Source of the DNA: Candidatus Sulfopaludibacter sp. SbA3
GTDB taxonomy: Bacteria > Acidobacteriota > Terriglobia > Bryobacterales > Bryobacteraceae
Length of the DNA stretch: 64,000 nucleotides
Direction of reading: 5' to 3'
NCBI GenBank assembly: GCA_945890485.1
Contig: CAMDCN010000002.1
Span: 186,001 to 250,000, forward strand
Below, in pieces: positions 49,987 through 59,511 of the stretch. Made by a program: the position numbers and the translations under genes. The notes beneath the pieces were generated by a model. That model was given only the letters and a program-made list of their open reading frames with translations, ran no database searches and was not told the DNA's origin. Every line of letters starts with the position of its first letter. Within the stretch, counting starts at the first letter, position 1.

Positions 49987-52900
49987 TTAGGTCAGCGAAT
50001 CTTGAATGACCCGTTCCATCAGGAACGCTTCGATTACGTCGCCCACCTTGATGTCGTTGGTGCCCGAGATGGAGATACCGCACTCGTAGCCATTGCTGAC
50101 TTCCTTGGCATCGTCCTTGAAGCGTTTGAGCTGGCTGATCTTGCCGGTATGCACCGTCTCGCCGCCCCGGACCACGCGGGCTTCCGAGTTGCGAGTGATG
50201 GTGCCGTCGGTGACGTAACAGCCGGCCACGTTGCCGACCTTCGTGATACGGAAGATCTCGCGGACCTCGGCTTTGCCCTTGTATATCTCTTTGTAGACCG
50301 GCGCCAACAGACCGAGCATCGCCTTCTTGATCTCGTCGGTCACCTCATAGATGATCGAGTGCGAGCGAACATCGATGCGTTCCCGTTCAGCCACCGAGGC
50401 GGCAGTCCGGTCCGGCTTCACATTGAAGCCGATGATGATGGCGTTCGACGCGGAGGCCAGAAGCACGTCGGCTTCGGAGATGGCGCCCACGCCCTGCCGC
50501 AGGATGCGGACCCGGACTTTGTCGGTCGAGAGCTTCTGCAGGGTTTCGGCCAACACTTCCGCCGTGCCGCCCACATCCGTCTTAATGATGATGTTGAGGT
50601 CTTTGGCGTCGGAGCCGGACTGCATCTGCATGTTGAGCGCTTCGAGGGAGATGCGCTGCTTGGCCTTGGCCATGGCGGCGTCGCGGGCTTTCGCTTCGCG
50701 GTACACCACAATCTGCTTGGCTTTCGCGGTATCGGTAACCACCTGGAAGGCGTCGCCGACTTCGGGCAGGCTATCGAGACCGATGACTTCGACCGGCGTC
50801 GACGGTTGGGCTTCGCGGATCGGCGCGCCTTGATCGTCGAACATGGCGCGGACTTTTCCGAAGACCGCTCCGCAGAGGAAGAAGTCGCCGACTTTCAGTA
50901 CGCCATTCTGGACGAGGACGGTCGCCACCGGACCACGGCCGCGATCGAGCTTGGCTTCAAGCACGTTGCCGACGGCCGGACGGGTGAGGTTGGCCTTGAG
51001 ATTCTTGATTTCGGCGACGAGGAGGACGTTTTCGAGCAGGAGGTCGAGATTGGTCTTCTGCTTGGCCGAAACCGGCACGACGATGGTATCGCCGCCCCAA
51101 TCTTCCGCTTGCAGACCATGTTCCATCAACTGCCGTTTGATCGTTTCCGGATTGGCATCCGGCTTGTCGATCTTGTTCATGGCGACGATGATGGGCACAC
51201 CGGCCGCTTTCGCGTGGTCGATGGCTTCAATCGTCTGGGGCATCACGCCGTCGTCGGCGGCGACAACGAGGATGACAACGTCGGTCACCTTCGCGCCGCG
51301 CGACCGCATGCGGGTAAACGCTTCGTGGCCCGGGGTATCGATGAAGACGATCTTCTTGCCGTGGATCTCCACCTGATACGCGCCGATGTGCTGGGTAATA
51401 CCGCCAGCTTCGCGGTCTGCCACGCGGGCAGAGCGGATGGCGTCGAGCAGCGAAGTTTTGCCGTGGTCGACGTGGCCCATGATGGTCACGACTGGCGCGC
51501 GGGTGATGAGGTCGGCCGGATTTTCGGCCAACTCAACTTCGAAACTCTTCTCTTCTTCGTACGATACGTGGCTGGTGCTGGCGCCGAATTCGCGCGCCAC
51601 GGTCTCGGCCAGCTTCAGGTCCAGGGTCTGGTTGATCGTGGCGAAGATCTTCTTCTCCACCAGCTTCTTGATCACCAGATTGGTCTTGATGCCGAGCTTA
51701 TCGGCCAGTTCCTTAACGGTGAGGCCTTCGGAAATCGTGATGTCTTTGTTAATGGCCGGGAGCGGGGTTTCCGACTTCCGGGAGTAACGGGTTTTGAGGA
51801 GTCCTTCCTGCGGCTCGATCTCACGCTTCTCGCGAGCCCGATTGCCGACTTGGCGACGACCCGCTTCCGTGGTGGGTGGCGGAACGGCGGGTTCAATCCG
51901 GCCGGGGGTGGTCGGGTGCATCGGACGGCCACGGCCCATCATCGGCGGACCGCCGGGGCGGCCTCCGCCGGTCGGCATGCCGGGACCGGCAGGACGCTGT
52001 TGCGACTGCATGCCGGGACGGCCAGGACCTTGATACAAGGGGCGGCCAGGAGCCGGAGAACCGGGGCGGACGGGTTGGGGCGGAGCGGGGCGCGGCGCGC
52101 CAGGAGCAGGCGGACCCTGCCGGAGCTGATTCAGGCGGTCCACCATGTCCGGCCGGGGCGGGACGATGGGGCGCGCTGTCGGCTGACCAACCAAGGGACG
52201 CTGCGGGTTCGAAATCTGGGCCATCGGGCGGCTGGCGCCGGGCGAAGGACGCTGCGGCGGGGGAGTCGGCATCGCCGGCGCCCCAGGACGGGCCTGCGGA
52301 GCGGACGGCGCGGGAGGCCGGGGCGTAGAGGGAGCCGATGGGCGGGGGGCCGGTGAACCAAGAATGACAGCAGCCGGGGGTTGCTGGCGCGGGGCCGGCG
52401 GGCGCGGAGCACCCGGAGCAGGCGAAGCGGCGGCGGGCGCGGAAGGCGCTGGAGCCGAAGGGCCGGGGGCCGGGGCGCTAGGGCCGGGCATGGCCTGACG
52501 AGGACCGGAAACCACTGGAGAGGAAGGCCGGGCAGGCGGCGCGAGCGGCAACGTAGGCCGGGCGGGTGCGATGGGCGAAGTCATCACCGGAGGCCGGGGC
52601 GGCGCCACTGGAGCGGTGACGCTGGGCGCGGAAGGCGCAGGAGTCGAGGGCGCGGATCCGGCAATCGGAGGAATGACGGGACCGCCCGTCGCCAGAGGGG
52701 GACGGAGCGGGAACATCGGCCGGGCCGGGGGCGTTGGCGCCTCAGGAGCCGGAGCGGGCTTGGAAGCCGCGGCAGTCATAACCCGGGGCGCAGCCGGAGC
52801 CGGCGCGGGTGCGGGTTGCGCCGCCACGACGGGGGGCGCAACCACTACCACCGGAGGCGCCACGGGGGGAGCCACGGCGGGCGGCGGAGCGACCACGGGA

Positions 52901-53172
52901 GGCGGCTCAGGCGGTGCAACCACCTTTACCACGGGCGGCGCCGTCACCTCGACGGATGGGGCAGAGGGCAATTCAGCAACAGGCAGATCTGGTTCCTTCG
53001 CGGAGGGGCCGAGTTTGGCGAGGCGTCTCCGGAGCGCCACCGCCACGTCCTCGTCAACAGAGCTGGAATGCGTTTTCTTTTCTTCTACGCCATACTCCGC
53101 AAGCATGTCGAGGATAACGTTCGGTTTTACCTCAAGCTCGCGGGCCAGCTCGTTGATACGAATCTTACTCAT
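49987..53172 (-). CDS. infB: Translation initiation factor IF-2, with long Pro/Ala-rich N-terminal region
   Basis: The 1061-residue protein starts with the IF2_N domain ([20 protein letters not shown]). It continues through roughly 350 residues of Pro/Ala/Gly low-complexity sequence, then a second IF2_N ([20 protein letters not shown]) and the G domain: G1 [16 protein letters not shown]3 DTPGHEAF, G4 NKID. Domains II and III and the fMet-tRNA-binding C-terminal domain follow ([20 protein letters not shown]). It positions initiator tRNA on the 30S subunit. The N-terminal linker is longer than usual, common in GC-rich Acidobacteria. It is 161 bp downstream of nusA. Confidence 0.97.
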   Translation of the reverse strand: MSKIRINELARELEVKPNVILDMLAEYGVEEKKTHSSSVDEDVAVALRRRLAKLGPSAKEPDLPVAELPSAPSVEVTAPPVVKVVAPPEPPPVVAPPPAVAPPVAPPVVVVAPPVVAAQPAPAPAPAAPRVMTAAASKPAPAPEAPTPPARPMFPLRPPLATGGPVIPPIAGSAPSTPAPSAPSVTAPVAPPRPPVMTSPIAPARPTLPLAPPARPSSPVVSGPRQAMPGPSAPAPGPSAPAPSAPAAASPAPGAPRPPAPRQQPPAAVILGSPAPRPSAPSTPRPPAPSAPQARPGAPAMPTPPPQRPSPGASRPMAQISNPQRPLVGQPTARPIVPPRPDMVDRLNQLRQGPPAPGAPRPAPPQPVRPGSPAPGRPLYQGPGRPGMQSQQRPAGPGMPTGGGRPGGPPMMGRGRPMHPTTPGRIEPAVPPPTTEAGRRQVGNRAREKREIEPQEGLLKTRYSRKSETPLPAINKDITISEGLTVKELADKLGIKTNLVIKKLVEKKIFATINQTLDLKLAETVAREFGASTSHVSYEEEKSFEVELAENPADLITRAPVVTIMGHVDHGKTSLLDAIRSARVADREAGGITQHIGAYQVEIHGKKIVFIDTPGHEAFTRMRSRGAKVTDVVILVVAADDGVMPQTIEAIDHAKAAGVPIIVAMNKIDKPDANPETIKRQLMEHGLQAEDWGGDTIVVPVSAKQKTNLDLLLENVLLVAEIKNLKANLTRPAVGNVLEAKLDRGRGPVATVLVQNGVLKVGDFFLCGAVFGKVRAMFDDQGAPIREAQPSTPVEVIGLDSLPEVGDAFQVVTDTAKAKQIVVYREAKARDAAMAKAKQRISLEALNMQMQSGSDAKDLNIIIKTDVGGTAEVLAETLQKLSTDKVRVRILRQGVGAISEADVLLASASNAIIIGFNVKPDRTAASVAERERIDVRSHSIIYEVTDEIKKAMLGLLAPVYKEIYKGKAEVREIFRITKVGNVAGCYVTDGTITRNSEARVVRGGETVHTGKISQLKRFKDDAKEVSNGYECGISISGTNDIKVGDVIEAFLMERVIQDSLT

Positions 53173-53333
53173 AGAGAATCAATAATGGGGAACCGTGTCG
53201 TTTTTCAGCTACATACCGACACTTCTCCTGAAAGCATAGCGAGATTTGCCCCAGTTGCCATAATAACAGATTCGGCTACGAGTTCCCTACGTATCCTGTT
53301 CTGAAATAACGGCAACCGGGGAGATCTCCGTTT

Positions 53334-54737
53334 TTAACCGGCCGCAGGCTCTTCAGAAGCCGGGGTTTCGGCCGGAGCTTCCGACTCAGCCACTGCCTCC
53401 GGCGCCGGAGCGGCTTCCACCGCTTCTTCCGCCGGAACTTCCTCTACGGCAACTTCTTCCGGCGCTGCTTCGTACGGCGTACCGTAGTACGCGTTCACGG
53501 CTTCGCCGATTTTTTCCATGTTCTCGATGCCCACGCCGGGCACCGCGATAATCTGTTCGGGGGTCATGGAGCCGAGCTTTTCGACCGTGGTCACGCCACC
53601 GGCCAGCAACTGCTCCGCCACGACTTCCGGCAGACCGTAGTCAATCAACACGGAGACCGGCGCGCCGGAGTTGGTCAACGATGCCATCTGCATCTCGACC
53701 TCCTGCCGCTTCTCTTCCTCGCTCTTGATGTCGATCTTCCAGCCGATCAGCTTGGCGGCCAGCCGCACGTTCTGGCCCTTCTTGCCGATGGCGAGCGAAA
53801 GCTGGCTGTCATCCACGATGACTTCCATGTGCTTGCTGCCATTGTCGATGATGGCGACGCGGCTGATTTTGGCCGGGCTGAGGGCGTGCGTCGCGAAAGA
53901 GACCGGATCCTCAGAGAATTCAATGATGTCGATCTTTTCGCCGCGGAGTTCGCGGATGATGGACTGCACGCGCATGCCCTTCATGCCGACGCAGGCGCCG
54001 ACGGAATCGACGTCGCGGTCGCGGGAGGCAACGGCGATCTTGGTGCGCTCGCCGGCTTCCCGGGCGCAGGCCTTGATGACGACCGTGTTGTCGTAGATCT
54101 CAGGCACTTCCTGCTCGAACAACCGCTTGACGAATTCGCAATCGGCGCGGGAGAGGATGACGCCGGAGTTCTTGCCGCTGCGCTCGACGCTCTTAATGAC
54201 GCAGCGAACGCGGTCGCTGACGTTGAACGATTCGAGGCGAGACTGCTCCTTCTTCGGCATCCGGGCTTCGGTTTTGCCGAGGTCGCAAATCAGGTCCTGC
54301 CCTTCGATCCGCTTGACGGTACAGGTGGCCAGTTCGCCCACGCGATTGTGGAATTCGCTGAAAATGGTGTCGCGTTCGGCCTCGCGTACCTTCTGCATGA
54401 TGACCTGTTTGGCGGTCTGCGCCGAAATCCGGCCCAGGGCCTCGGTTTTCAGCTTCGTGCGCACTTCTCCGCCCACGGCGGCGCGCGGGTCCTGCAGCAG
54501 CGCGTCGTTGAGGCTGATCTCCCGCACCTTGTCGGTCACTTCCTCGACGATCTTTTTGACCCCGAAGATCAGGATCATGCCGGTCTTCTCGTCCATTTCG
54601 GCAACCAGTTCGTCGTTGGTCTTGAACTGTTTGCGCGCGGCGACCAGCATGGCGTCCTTTACGGCGTCAATGATGACCTGCGGATCGATGCCCTTTTCCT
54701 TGCTGAGCATCTCGATGGATTGATAAATCGTACCCAA
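53334..54737 (-). CDS. nusA: Transcription termination/antitermination factor NusA
   Basis: The start is a TTG at 54737 preceded by GAAGG (467 residues). The N-terminal domain (YQSIEMLSKEKGIDPQVIID) is followed by S1 (about 130-200), then KH1 and KH2 (GACVGMKGMRVQSIIRELRG, GEKIDIIEFSEDPVSFATHA, LAIGKKGQNVRLAAKLIGWK). The C-terminus has a helix-hairpin-helix-like segment (QLLAGGVTTVEKLGSMTPEQ) and a Glu/Ala/Pro-rich acidic tail. It binds RNA polymerase and nascent RNA. It lies 13 bp after rimP (taken at 54751), the conserved order. Confidence 0.97.
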   Translation of the reverse strand: MGTIYQSIEMLSKEKGIDPQVIIDAVKDAMLVAARKQFKTNDELVAEMDEKTGMILIFGVKKIVEEVTDKVREISLNDALLQDPRAAVGGEVRTKLKTEALGRISAQTAKQVIMQKVREAERDTIFSEFHNRVGELATCTVKRIEGQDLICDLGKTEARMPKKEQSRLESFNVSDRVRCVIKSVERSGKNSGVILSRADCEFVKRLFEQEVPEIYDNTVVIKACAREAGERTKIAVASRDRDVDSVGACVGMKGMRVQSIIRELRGEKIDIIEFSEDPVSFATHALSPAKISRVAIIDNGSKHMEVIVDDSQLSLAIGKKGQNVRLAAKLIGWKIDIKSEEEKRQEVEMQMASLTNSGAPVSVLIDYGLPEVVAEQLLAGGVTTVEKLGSMTPEQIIAVPGVGIENMEKIGEAVNAYYGTPYEAAPEEVAVEEVPAEEAVEAAPAPEAVAESEAPAETPASEEPAAG

Positions 54738-54750
54738 GGTGTTTTCCTTC

Positions 54751-55215
54751 TTACCACTCGAACTTCAAATTGGCTTTGCTAATCAGATCAAACGGAATCG
54801 CCACCGGCTTGTCCGGCGTTTCGAGCGTTACGATGCCGTCAACAAAGGATGTCAGCACACCCTCATATCGTTTCGCCCCATCGATCGGCTCCCGCAGGCT
54901 GATTTTGACTTTCTGCCCGGCGAACCGCTCAAAATCCCGTGGACGGCTGAGCTTGCGCTCCACCCCTGGAGAACTCACCTCCAGATGGTAGCCCGCCTCT
55001 CCTGGAATGACGTCGCCCAAGTCGAGCTCGGCGCCCAACTCCCGGGAAATCAATTCGCAATCGGCGTGCGACACGCCGCCTTCCTTATCGATATATACCC
55101 GCAATAGACGGGCCGCACCACCGCCCAGCAACTCCACCTCGACAATATCGAGGCCGGCTGCGCGCGCGAGGCGATCGGCAATTTCGTAAATCTTATCAAC
55201 CAGCGGCTGTTTCAT
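54751..55215 (-). CDS. rimP: Ribosome maturation factor RimP
   Basis: The start is taken as the ATG at 55215 (MKQPLVDKIYEIADRLARAA; 154 residues); a TTG at 55224 is 9 bases upstream. Family motifs are GLDIVEVELLGGGAARLLRV, YIDKEGGVSHADCELISREL, YHLEVSSPGVERKLSRPRDF (the S-S-P-G-x-x-R core) and GQKVKISLREPIDGAKRYEG. RimP helps 30S subunit assembly. It heads the rimP-nusA-infB cluster. A terminator for the upstream two-component operon ends only 10 bases before the ATG, so the cluster promoter must lie inside or beyond that region. Confidence 0.95.
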   Translation of the reverse strand: MKQPLVDKIYEIADRLARAAGLDIVEVELLGGGAARLLRVYIDKEGGVSHADCELISRELGAELDLGDVIPGEAGYHLEVSSPGVERKLSRPRDFERFAGQKVKISLREPIDGAKRYEGVLTSFVDGIVTLETPDKPVAIPFDLISKANLKFEW

Positions 55216-55224
55216 CTCGACCAA

Positions 55225-55248
55225 TAAAAAAGTGGGCTTTCGCCCACT
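55225..55248 (-). terminator. Rho-independent terminator of the two-component operon
   Basis: On the minus strand AGTGGGC-GAAA-GCCCACT forms a perfect 7-bp stem (55248 down to 55231) with a GAAA tetraloop, followed by six T residues. It lies 44 bp after the response-regulator stop at 55292 and just before rimP. Confidence 0.9.
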
Positions 55249-55291
55249 GCTCGTCGTTCGTCGACACTTTCAGTGTACACCCGTCCGGGCG

Positions 55292-55978
55292 CTAAACGGA
55301 GAAGCGGTAGCCCACGCCCCGGACCGTGAATATGTGACGGGGATTTTGCGGGTTGTCTTCGAGCTTCTGCCGGAGCCAGGCAACATGAACGTCGATGGTC
55401 CGCGAAGATACCGCCGATTGATACTCCCAGACGTTTTCCAGCAGATCCTCCCGGGAAACGACTTTGCCGCGCCGCTCGACGAGATACTGCAGCAGTTGGA
55501 GCTCTTTGCCGGCAAGATTGACGGCGGCGCCGTTCTTTTTTACGTCTCCCTTCTCGAAGTCCACTTCGACGTTGCCGAAGGTGAAACTGCGGACGGGAGC
55601 CAGGCTATCGTTCTTCACGCGGCGGAGCAGCGCTTCGACGCGGGCGACCAGTTCGGCGGGGTGGAAGGGTTTGGTCAGGTAGTCGTCGGCGCCCAGCTTC
55701 AGGCCGACCACGCGGTCCACCACTTGAGTTTTCGCGGTGAGCATGAGGACAGCGACATCGCGGCCTTGCTGGCGGAGTTCGCGGCAAACCTCGAAGCCAT
55801 TCTTGCCGGGGAGCATGACATCGAGCACGATGAGGTCAAATTTTTCGGCCAGCGCCCGCGCCAGGCCGGAGGGGCCATCGGTGGCCGACTGCACCTCGAA
55901 GCCCTCGGCGGTCAGCAGATCAGTCACCGTGAGCACCAGCCCCGGCTCATCTTCAACTAGTAGAATCCGTGAACTCAT
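55292..55978 (-). CDS. OmpR/PhoB-family response regulator
   Basis: Starting at the ATG at 55978 (MSSRILLVEDEPGL) the protein has 228 residues. The receiver domain has the acidic pair in LVEDEPG, the phosphorylated Asp in FDLIVLDVMLPGKNGFEVCR, the Thr in LMLTAKTQ and the Lys in DDYLTKPFHPAELVAR. The DNA-binding winged helix follows (LAGKELQLLQYLVERRGKVV; SRTIDVHVAWLRQKLEDNPQ; FTVRGVGYRFSV), the OmpR class. It overlaps the histidine kinase gene by 26 bp; a terminator follows it. TTAA-type repeats upstream of the kinase gene are candidate binding sites. Confidence 0.95.
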   Translation of the reverse strand: MSSRILLVEDEPGLVLTVTDLLTAEGFEVQSATDGPSGLARALAEKFDLIVLDVMLPGKNGFEVCRELRQQGRDVAVLMLTAKTQVVDRVVGLKLGADDYLTKPFHPAELVARVEALLRRVKNDSLAPVRSFTFGNVEVDFEKGDVKKNGAAVNLAGKELQLLQYLVERRGKVVSREDLLENVWEYQSAVSSRTIDVHVAWLRQKLEDNPQNPRHIFTVRGVGYRFSV

Positions 55979-57647
55979 CCTGATATCCATCCGGCGCTGG
56001 AGGGAGAAGAATCTGGAACTCCGATCCTTTTCCCGGCGCGCTCTTCACTGTAACTGTTCCGCCGTGGGCCTCGACGATGCCTTTGACGAGGTTGAGGCCA
56101 AGGCCCGTGCCGTGCACCTGATCTTCCACGGCGCGGCGGCCGCGGAAGAAGGCATCAAAAACTTGCGCCTGCTCGGCGGCGGGAATGCCGGCGCCGCGGT
56201 CGGCGACGCGGATCTCCACGCCGCCGCCATCAGCCTTCGTGGCGAAGAGACCGACCCATTTTCCGGCTGCGCCGTACTTGGCGGCATTCGCGAGCAGGTT
56301 ATTGACGGCGCGTTCCAGGGCCAAGGCATCACCGAGAACGAGCGGCAGGCCGGAGGCGATCCGGACTTCGAACTCACAGCCGGATTCACGAAGAATCCCT
56401 TCATGGGACGCGGCACAAGCTTCGACCAGGGATTGCATGTCGACCGGCTCTTTTGTCGCCTGAATCGTCTTGCCGGCGCGGGCGCTGGCGTATTGCATCA
56501 CCTGTTCGACGAGAGCCGTCAGTTTTTCGCTCTCCTGTTGAATCAGGCCTCCGTAGCGTTCTACTTGGGCGGGGTTGGCCGCGATTTTGCCGCGGAGGTT
56601 GTAGGCAGCGGTGCGGATGACGGTGAGTGGGGTGCGGAGTTCATGGGAGACGCCGGCGACGAAGTCGATTTGCATTTCGGCCAGGCGCTGGGATTCGCGG
56701 GTGGTACGAAGGACGATCCCGACGGCGGCCAGGAGTAGGCCGAGGATGCCGCCCGTCACCGCAAGGTTCCGCCAGCGTGTCCGGGCGACGACGCCTTCGA
56801 GGGAGCCGGCCTGGTTGCGGACAGCCAGCGTCCAACGGCCTTCCGTAGTATTAGGGGGCGGACCGCGGCGCCCCGGAGGCCCGCCGCCGCGCCGAAAGAT
56901 GGTGTCGAACTGCGGTTGGAACAGGGCGACCTCGGCGTCCGGCGCTCCGACCGACTCGCCAGCGATAAGCCGCGCCACATCGTTGCGGGCGTAGACGCCG
57001 TAGAGGTACTCGGCGGCCGCGGGTTCTCCCAGATGGCGGGCGAGGAGTTCGGGAACCAGGACGGTCGAGAGGTATTGGGCGTCCATATCGAGCAGAACCC
57101 ACTCCAGTTCGCGCGGGCCCGGGCCGGGCCCGCGCCCGAATCGCGGCAGATCGATCAGGGTCAGGTCGCCCCTGGCGCCCACACCACCCCGGGTTCGTTC
57201 GCCAGAGACGCGGGCGAGCATCTGGCGCCGCATTCCGTCCCATTCCGGTGGCCACGCGATCTGGTCTTCGCTTTCGGTATCCGTTTGCAGCCGGAGCAGT
57301 TGCATGTCGCCATTCACCGGCCGGGCGACGAAGGCGCCGCGCAACATGCCGATATGCCGGCCACTTTCCTGCCAGTTCTTCAACCGGACGAGGTAGGCCG
57401 AGTCGTCGCCGCGCATGATGGCGCGGCACAAAAGGGAGATTTCTTCGTTGAAATCCTGGCTCAAGCGAGTGAGGCCGGACTGCAGGCTGGCTTGGAGCCG
57501 CTCTCGTTCCGCCACGCTGACTTCGCCAATCCAGCGGTACTGCAGGGCGCCCAGGATGCCACACAGCGCCACCATGGCCCCAATTTCGAGCCACCCGCGC
57601 CACCGCTGCCTGGTCTTCTGGATCATCCTCCTTAACGGTAACGCCAC
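55953..57647 (-). CDS. Membrane sensor histidine kinase
   Basis: I use the GTG at 57647 (GGAGG 4 bp upstream; 564 residues). The ATG at 57626 has its GGAGG directly adjacent with no spacer, so it is less likely but possible. A membrane helix lies near the N-terminus (WLEIGAMVALCGILGALQY), followed by a periplasmic or extracytoplasmic sensor of about 270 residues and a second helix (NLAVTGGILGLLLAAVGIVL). Then comes the H box, FVAGVSHELRTPLTVIRTAA, and the N, G1 and G2 boxes in ERAVNNLLANAAKYG, RVADRGAGIP and GTGLGLNLVKGIVEAHGG. It phosphorylates the co-encoded regulator. The sensor has no recognised ligand motif. Confidence 0.92.
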   Translation of the reverse strand: MALPLRRMIQKTRQRWRGWLEIGAMVALCGILGALQYRWIGEVSVAERERLQASLQSGLTRLSQDFNEEISLLCRAIMRGDDSAYLVRLKNWQESGRHIGMLRGAFVARPVNGDMQLLRLQTDTESEDQIAWPPEWDGMRRQMLARVSGERTRGGVGARGDLTLIDLPRFGRGPGPGPRELEWVLLDMDAQYLSTVLVPELLARHLGEPAAAEYLYGVYARNDVARLIAGESVGAPDAEVALFQPQFDTIFRRGGGPPGRRGPPPNTTEGRWTLAVRNQAGSLEGVVARTRWRNLAVTGGILGLLLAAVGIVLRTTRESQRLAEMQIDFVAGVSHELRTPLTVIRTAAYNLRGKIAANPAQVERYGGLIQQESEKLTALVEQVMQYASARAGKTIQATKEPVDMQSLVEACAASHEGILRESGCEFEVRIASGLPLVLGDALALERAVNNLLANAAKYGAAGKWVGLFATKADGGGVEIRVADRGAGIPAAEQAQVFDAFFRGRRAVEDQVHGTGLGLNLVKGIVEAHGGTVTVKSAPGKGSEFQILLPPAPDGYQDEFTDSTS

Positions 57648-57664
57648 TTCGCCTCCGGCAGCAG

Positions 57665-57689
57665 TTAAACCTCTGTTAAGAAGGTTAAG
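57665..57689. promoter_or_regulatory. Three GTTAA direct repeats upstream of the kinase gene
   Basis: GTTAA occurs at 57665-57669, 57676-57680 and 57685-57689 in the 75-bp divergent gap between the kinase and the dioxygenase genes. OmpR-type regulators commonly bind direct half-sites near one helical turn apart (11 and 9 bp here). Autoregulation is an inference. Confidence 0.45.
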
Positions 57690-57722
57690 GTTCAAGGGGA
57701 TAGAGCCCAAGGCCGGCCTACG

Positions 57723-58253
57723 ATGGCGCATGACCTTGCGACGCCACGCCAGACCGAGGGCCCATTCTACCCGGACCACTTGCCCCTCGACACTGACAAC
57801 GACCTGCTCGTTCTGAACAAATGGCTGACCCCGCCGACCGGCGAGCCGATCCGCAACGCGCAGGTGGAGATCTGGCAGGTGGACAACAGCGGCGCCTACA
57901 TCCATTCCCGGTCCGGCAATACGGCCCGCCGCGACCCCACTTTTCAGGGCTTCGGCAGGTTCCTCACCGGCTCATCCGGCGAGTACCTCTGCCGGACGAT
58001 CAAGCCCGTAGCCTATCCTGGACGTACGCGGCACATCCATATGGCGGTGCTCCCGCCCGGCGGCCCGCGGCTGGTGACGCAGGTGTACGTTGCTGGAGAG
58101 CCGGGCAACGAGCGGGATATGGTGCTGCGCGGCATCCGGGGCGCGAAGGCGCGGGCCTCCGTCATCGTGCCTTTCTCGCCGCTGCCGGGTTCAAAGATCG
58201 GGGAACTGACGGCCAAATTCGATGTCGTGCTGGGGTTCACGCCGCCGGGATAG
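57723..58253 (+). CDS. Intradiol ring-cleavage dioxygenase-like protein
   Basis: The 176-residue protein has the intradiol dioxygenase pattern: TEGPFYPDHLPLDTDNDLLV (G-P-F-Y/F-x), NAQVEIWQVDNSGAYIHSRS (VEIWQ-x-D-x-x-G-x-Y), FGRFLTGSSGEYLCRTIKP and YPGRTRHIHMAVLPPGG (Y and two His ligands: Y-P-x-R-x-x-H-I-H). These supply the Tyr2His2 site for Fe(III) in protocatechuate or catechol 3,4-dioxygenases. The protein is short and stands alone, without other ring-cleavage pathway genes, so the substrate is uncertain. It is divergent from the kinase gene. Confidence 0.88.
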   Translation: MAHDLATPRQTEGPFYPDHLPLDTDNDLLVLNKWLTPPTGEPIRNAQVEIWQVDNSGAYIHSRSGNTARRDPTFQGFGRFLTGSSGEYLCRTIKPVAYPGRTRHIHMAVLPPGGPRLVTQVYVAGEPGNERDMVLRGIRGAKARASVIVPFSPLPGSKIGELTAKFDVVLGFTPPG

Positions 58254-58290
58254 GTGATACGGTTCGGGCGCGGATACCGAGAGGGAGGGT

Positions 58291-59511
58291 ATGCGGCCTT
58301 TCCTACTTCTCGCTCTTCTATCGTCAGTCACACTTTCCGCGGCCATATCGCCCGACGGTGCTCGCACCGTGCAACGTGTCAACGCAATGCTCGACCAGTT
58401 ACAGATCGACCCCGCATTCGCGGCGGGGAACGTCGGCGGCCGGGAGGCCGACGCCCGGGCGGCGGTGAACAAGCTACGTTCCGCTTATAACGATTGCAAC
58501 ATGCAGCTTCGCCTGTTGATTCGCGACAGCCGGGAGCCGGAAGTGGCGGCCGCGCGGCGGCGCTGCGACGGTGTGGCTGCCAGCCAGGAGAAGCTACAAG
58601 CCGCCCTGAGTTCGGCTGGCGCCTCCGCCGAACAGAACAAGGCGTTGCTCTACGACTTCTACTCCAAGTTCACCGGCGGCATGGCGGATTCGCAAACCAT
58701 CAGCTTCCGGCAACTGCATCTGAAGATCAACCCGGCGGCCACGGCGCCACCGGACGTGAACGAGTTCCGCGCCGCCATCGCCGTGCTGGCCAACGTGGAC
58801 GCCGCCTGCAAGGGTTCGCACAAGGCGATCGCCCAGGCCACTGAACCGCATAGCGCCGAGAGTGAGCAAGCGGCAGCCACGTGGTGCGCCACGGCCGCGC
58901 GCCGGGACGAGCTGGGCCGGATTATGGCTCTAAACACCGCCGCCGGCCCGGCCAGAATCTGGGGAAACGAGATCGCCAAGCTAAAGACGGAGCTCGAATC
59001 CAACGACGGCTTTCTGACGACGGACGTCACCCCGGTTCGCCGGGCGCTCTTCGATCGGGAAGCGCTGGTGAAAGAGGCGGCCGGCCGCCATCAGGCGCTG
59101 CTGGACGCAGCCGGGGTGAAGGATGCCTCCGGAGTGCTGGGGGCGCTGCAGCCATCGATCGACAGCCTGATGGCCGAAGTGGACCGTCTGGCGCCGCGAT
59201 GGAAGTTCCCGGCGGGCAACCCGCGGGATGCCGCGATTGAGGGCTACGGGCGGCGCGCTGTCGCGAAGGTTTATCCCGGCGCGGTGGTGAGGGCTTCGGT
59301 GATGCAGACCGCTGCGTTCTCGATCCGGAAGAACCGCCTGGGCGTGCCGCTCGACCGAAACCGCGACGGCTTTATCCTCTACAAAATGCCGAACGAAAAG
59401 TACTGCCGCCAGCAGTCGTTCTCCTACACGGAGACCTACTCCGGCGGCGGCACCTATCAGAAGCCCGAAGGCGTCCGCCTAAACTACATTCGCTACCAGC
59501 CCTGCCAGTAG
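58291..59511 (+). CDS. Secreted hypothetical protein
   Basis: The 406-residue protein has a signal peptide (MRPFLLLALLSSVTLSAAIS). The mature part is largely helical with several cysteines (NDCNMQLRLLIRDSREPEV; CDGVAASQEKLQAALSSAGA; WGNEIAKLKTELESNDGF), and a C-terminal region of about 75 residues that is more beta-like (AFSIRKNRLGVPLDRNRDGF; YLILYKMPNEKYCRQQ-type stretch). I recognise no family. It follows the dioxygenase gene by 37 bp and may be co-transcribed. Its end overlaps the convergent M20 peptidase gene by 33 bp. Confidence 0.75.
   Translation: MRPFLLLALLSSVTLSAAISPDGARTVQRVNAMLDQLQIDPAFAAGNVGGREADARAAVNKLRSAYNDCNMQLRLLIRDSREPEVAAARRRCDGVAASQEKLQAALSSAGASAEQNKALLYDFYSKFTGGMADSQTISFRQLHLKINPAATAPPDVNEFRAAIAVLANVDAACKGSHKAIAQATEPHSAESEQAAATWCATAARRDELGRIMALNTAAGPARIWGNEIAKLKTELESNDGFLTTDVTPVRRALFDREALVKEAAGRHQALLDAAGVKDASGVLGALQPSIDSLMAEVDRLAPRWKFPAGNPRDAAIEGYGRRAVAKVYPGAVVRASVMQTAAFSIRKNRLGVPLDRNRDGFILYKMPNEKYCRQQSFSYTETYSGGGTYQKPEGVRLNYIRYQPCQ

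Noticed and set aside
49984-52356. A 790-codon open frame on the plus strand
   Set aside because: Antisense to infB; its sequence has no protein motifs and its composition mirrors the IF-2 codons.
53322-53338. GGAGATCTCC followed by TTTTT after nusA as a terminator
   Set aside because: The palindrome has no room for a loop, and the T-run is on the strand opposite to nusA transcription.
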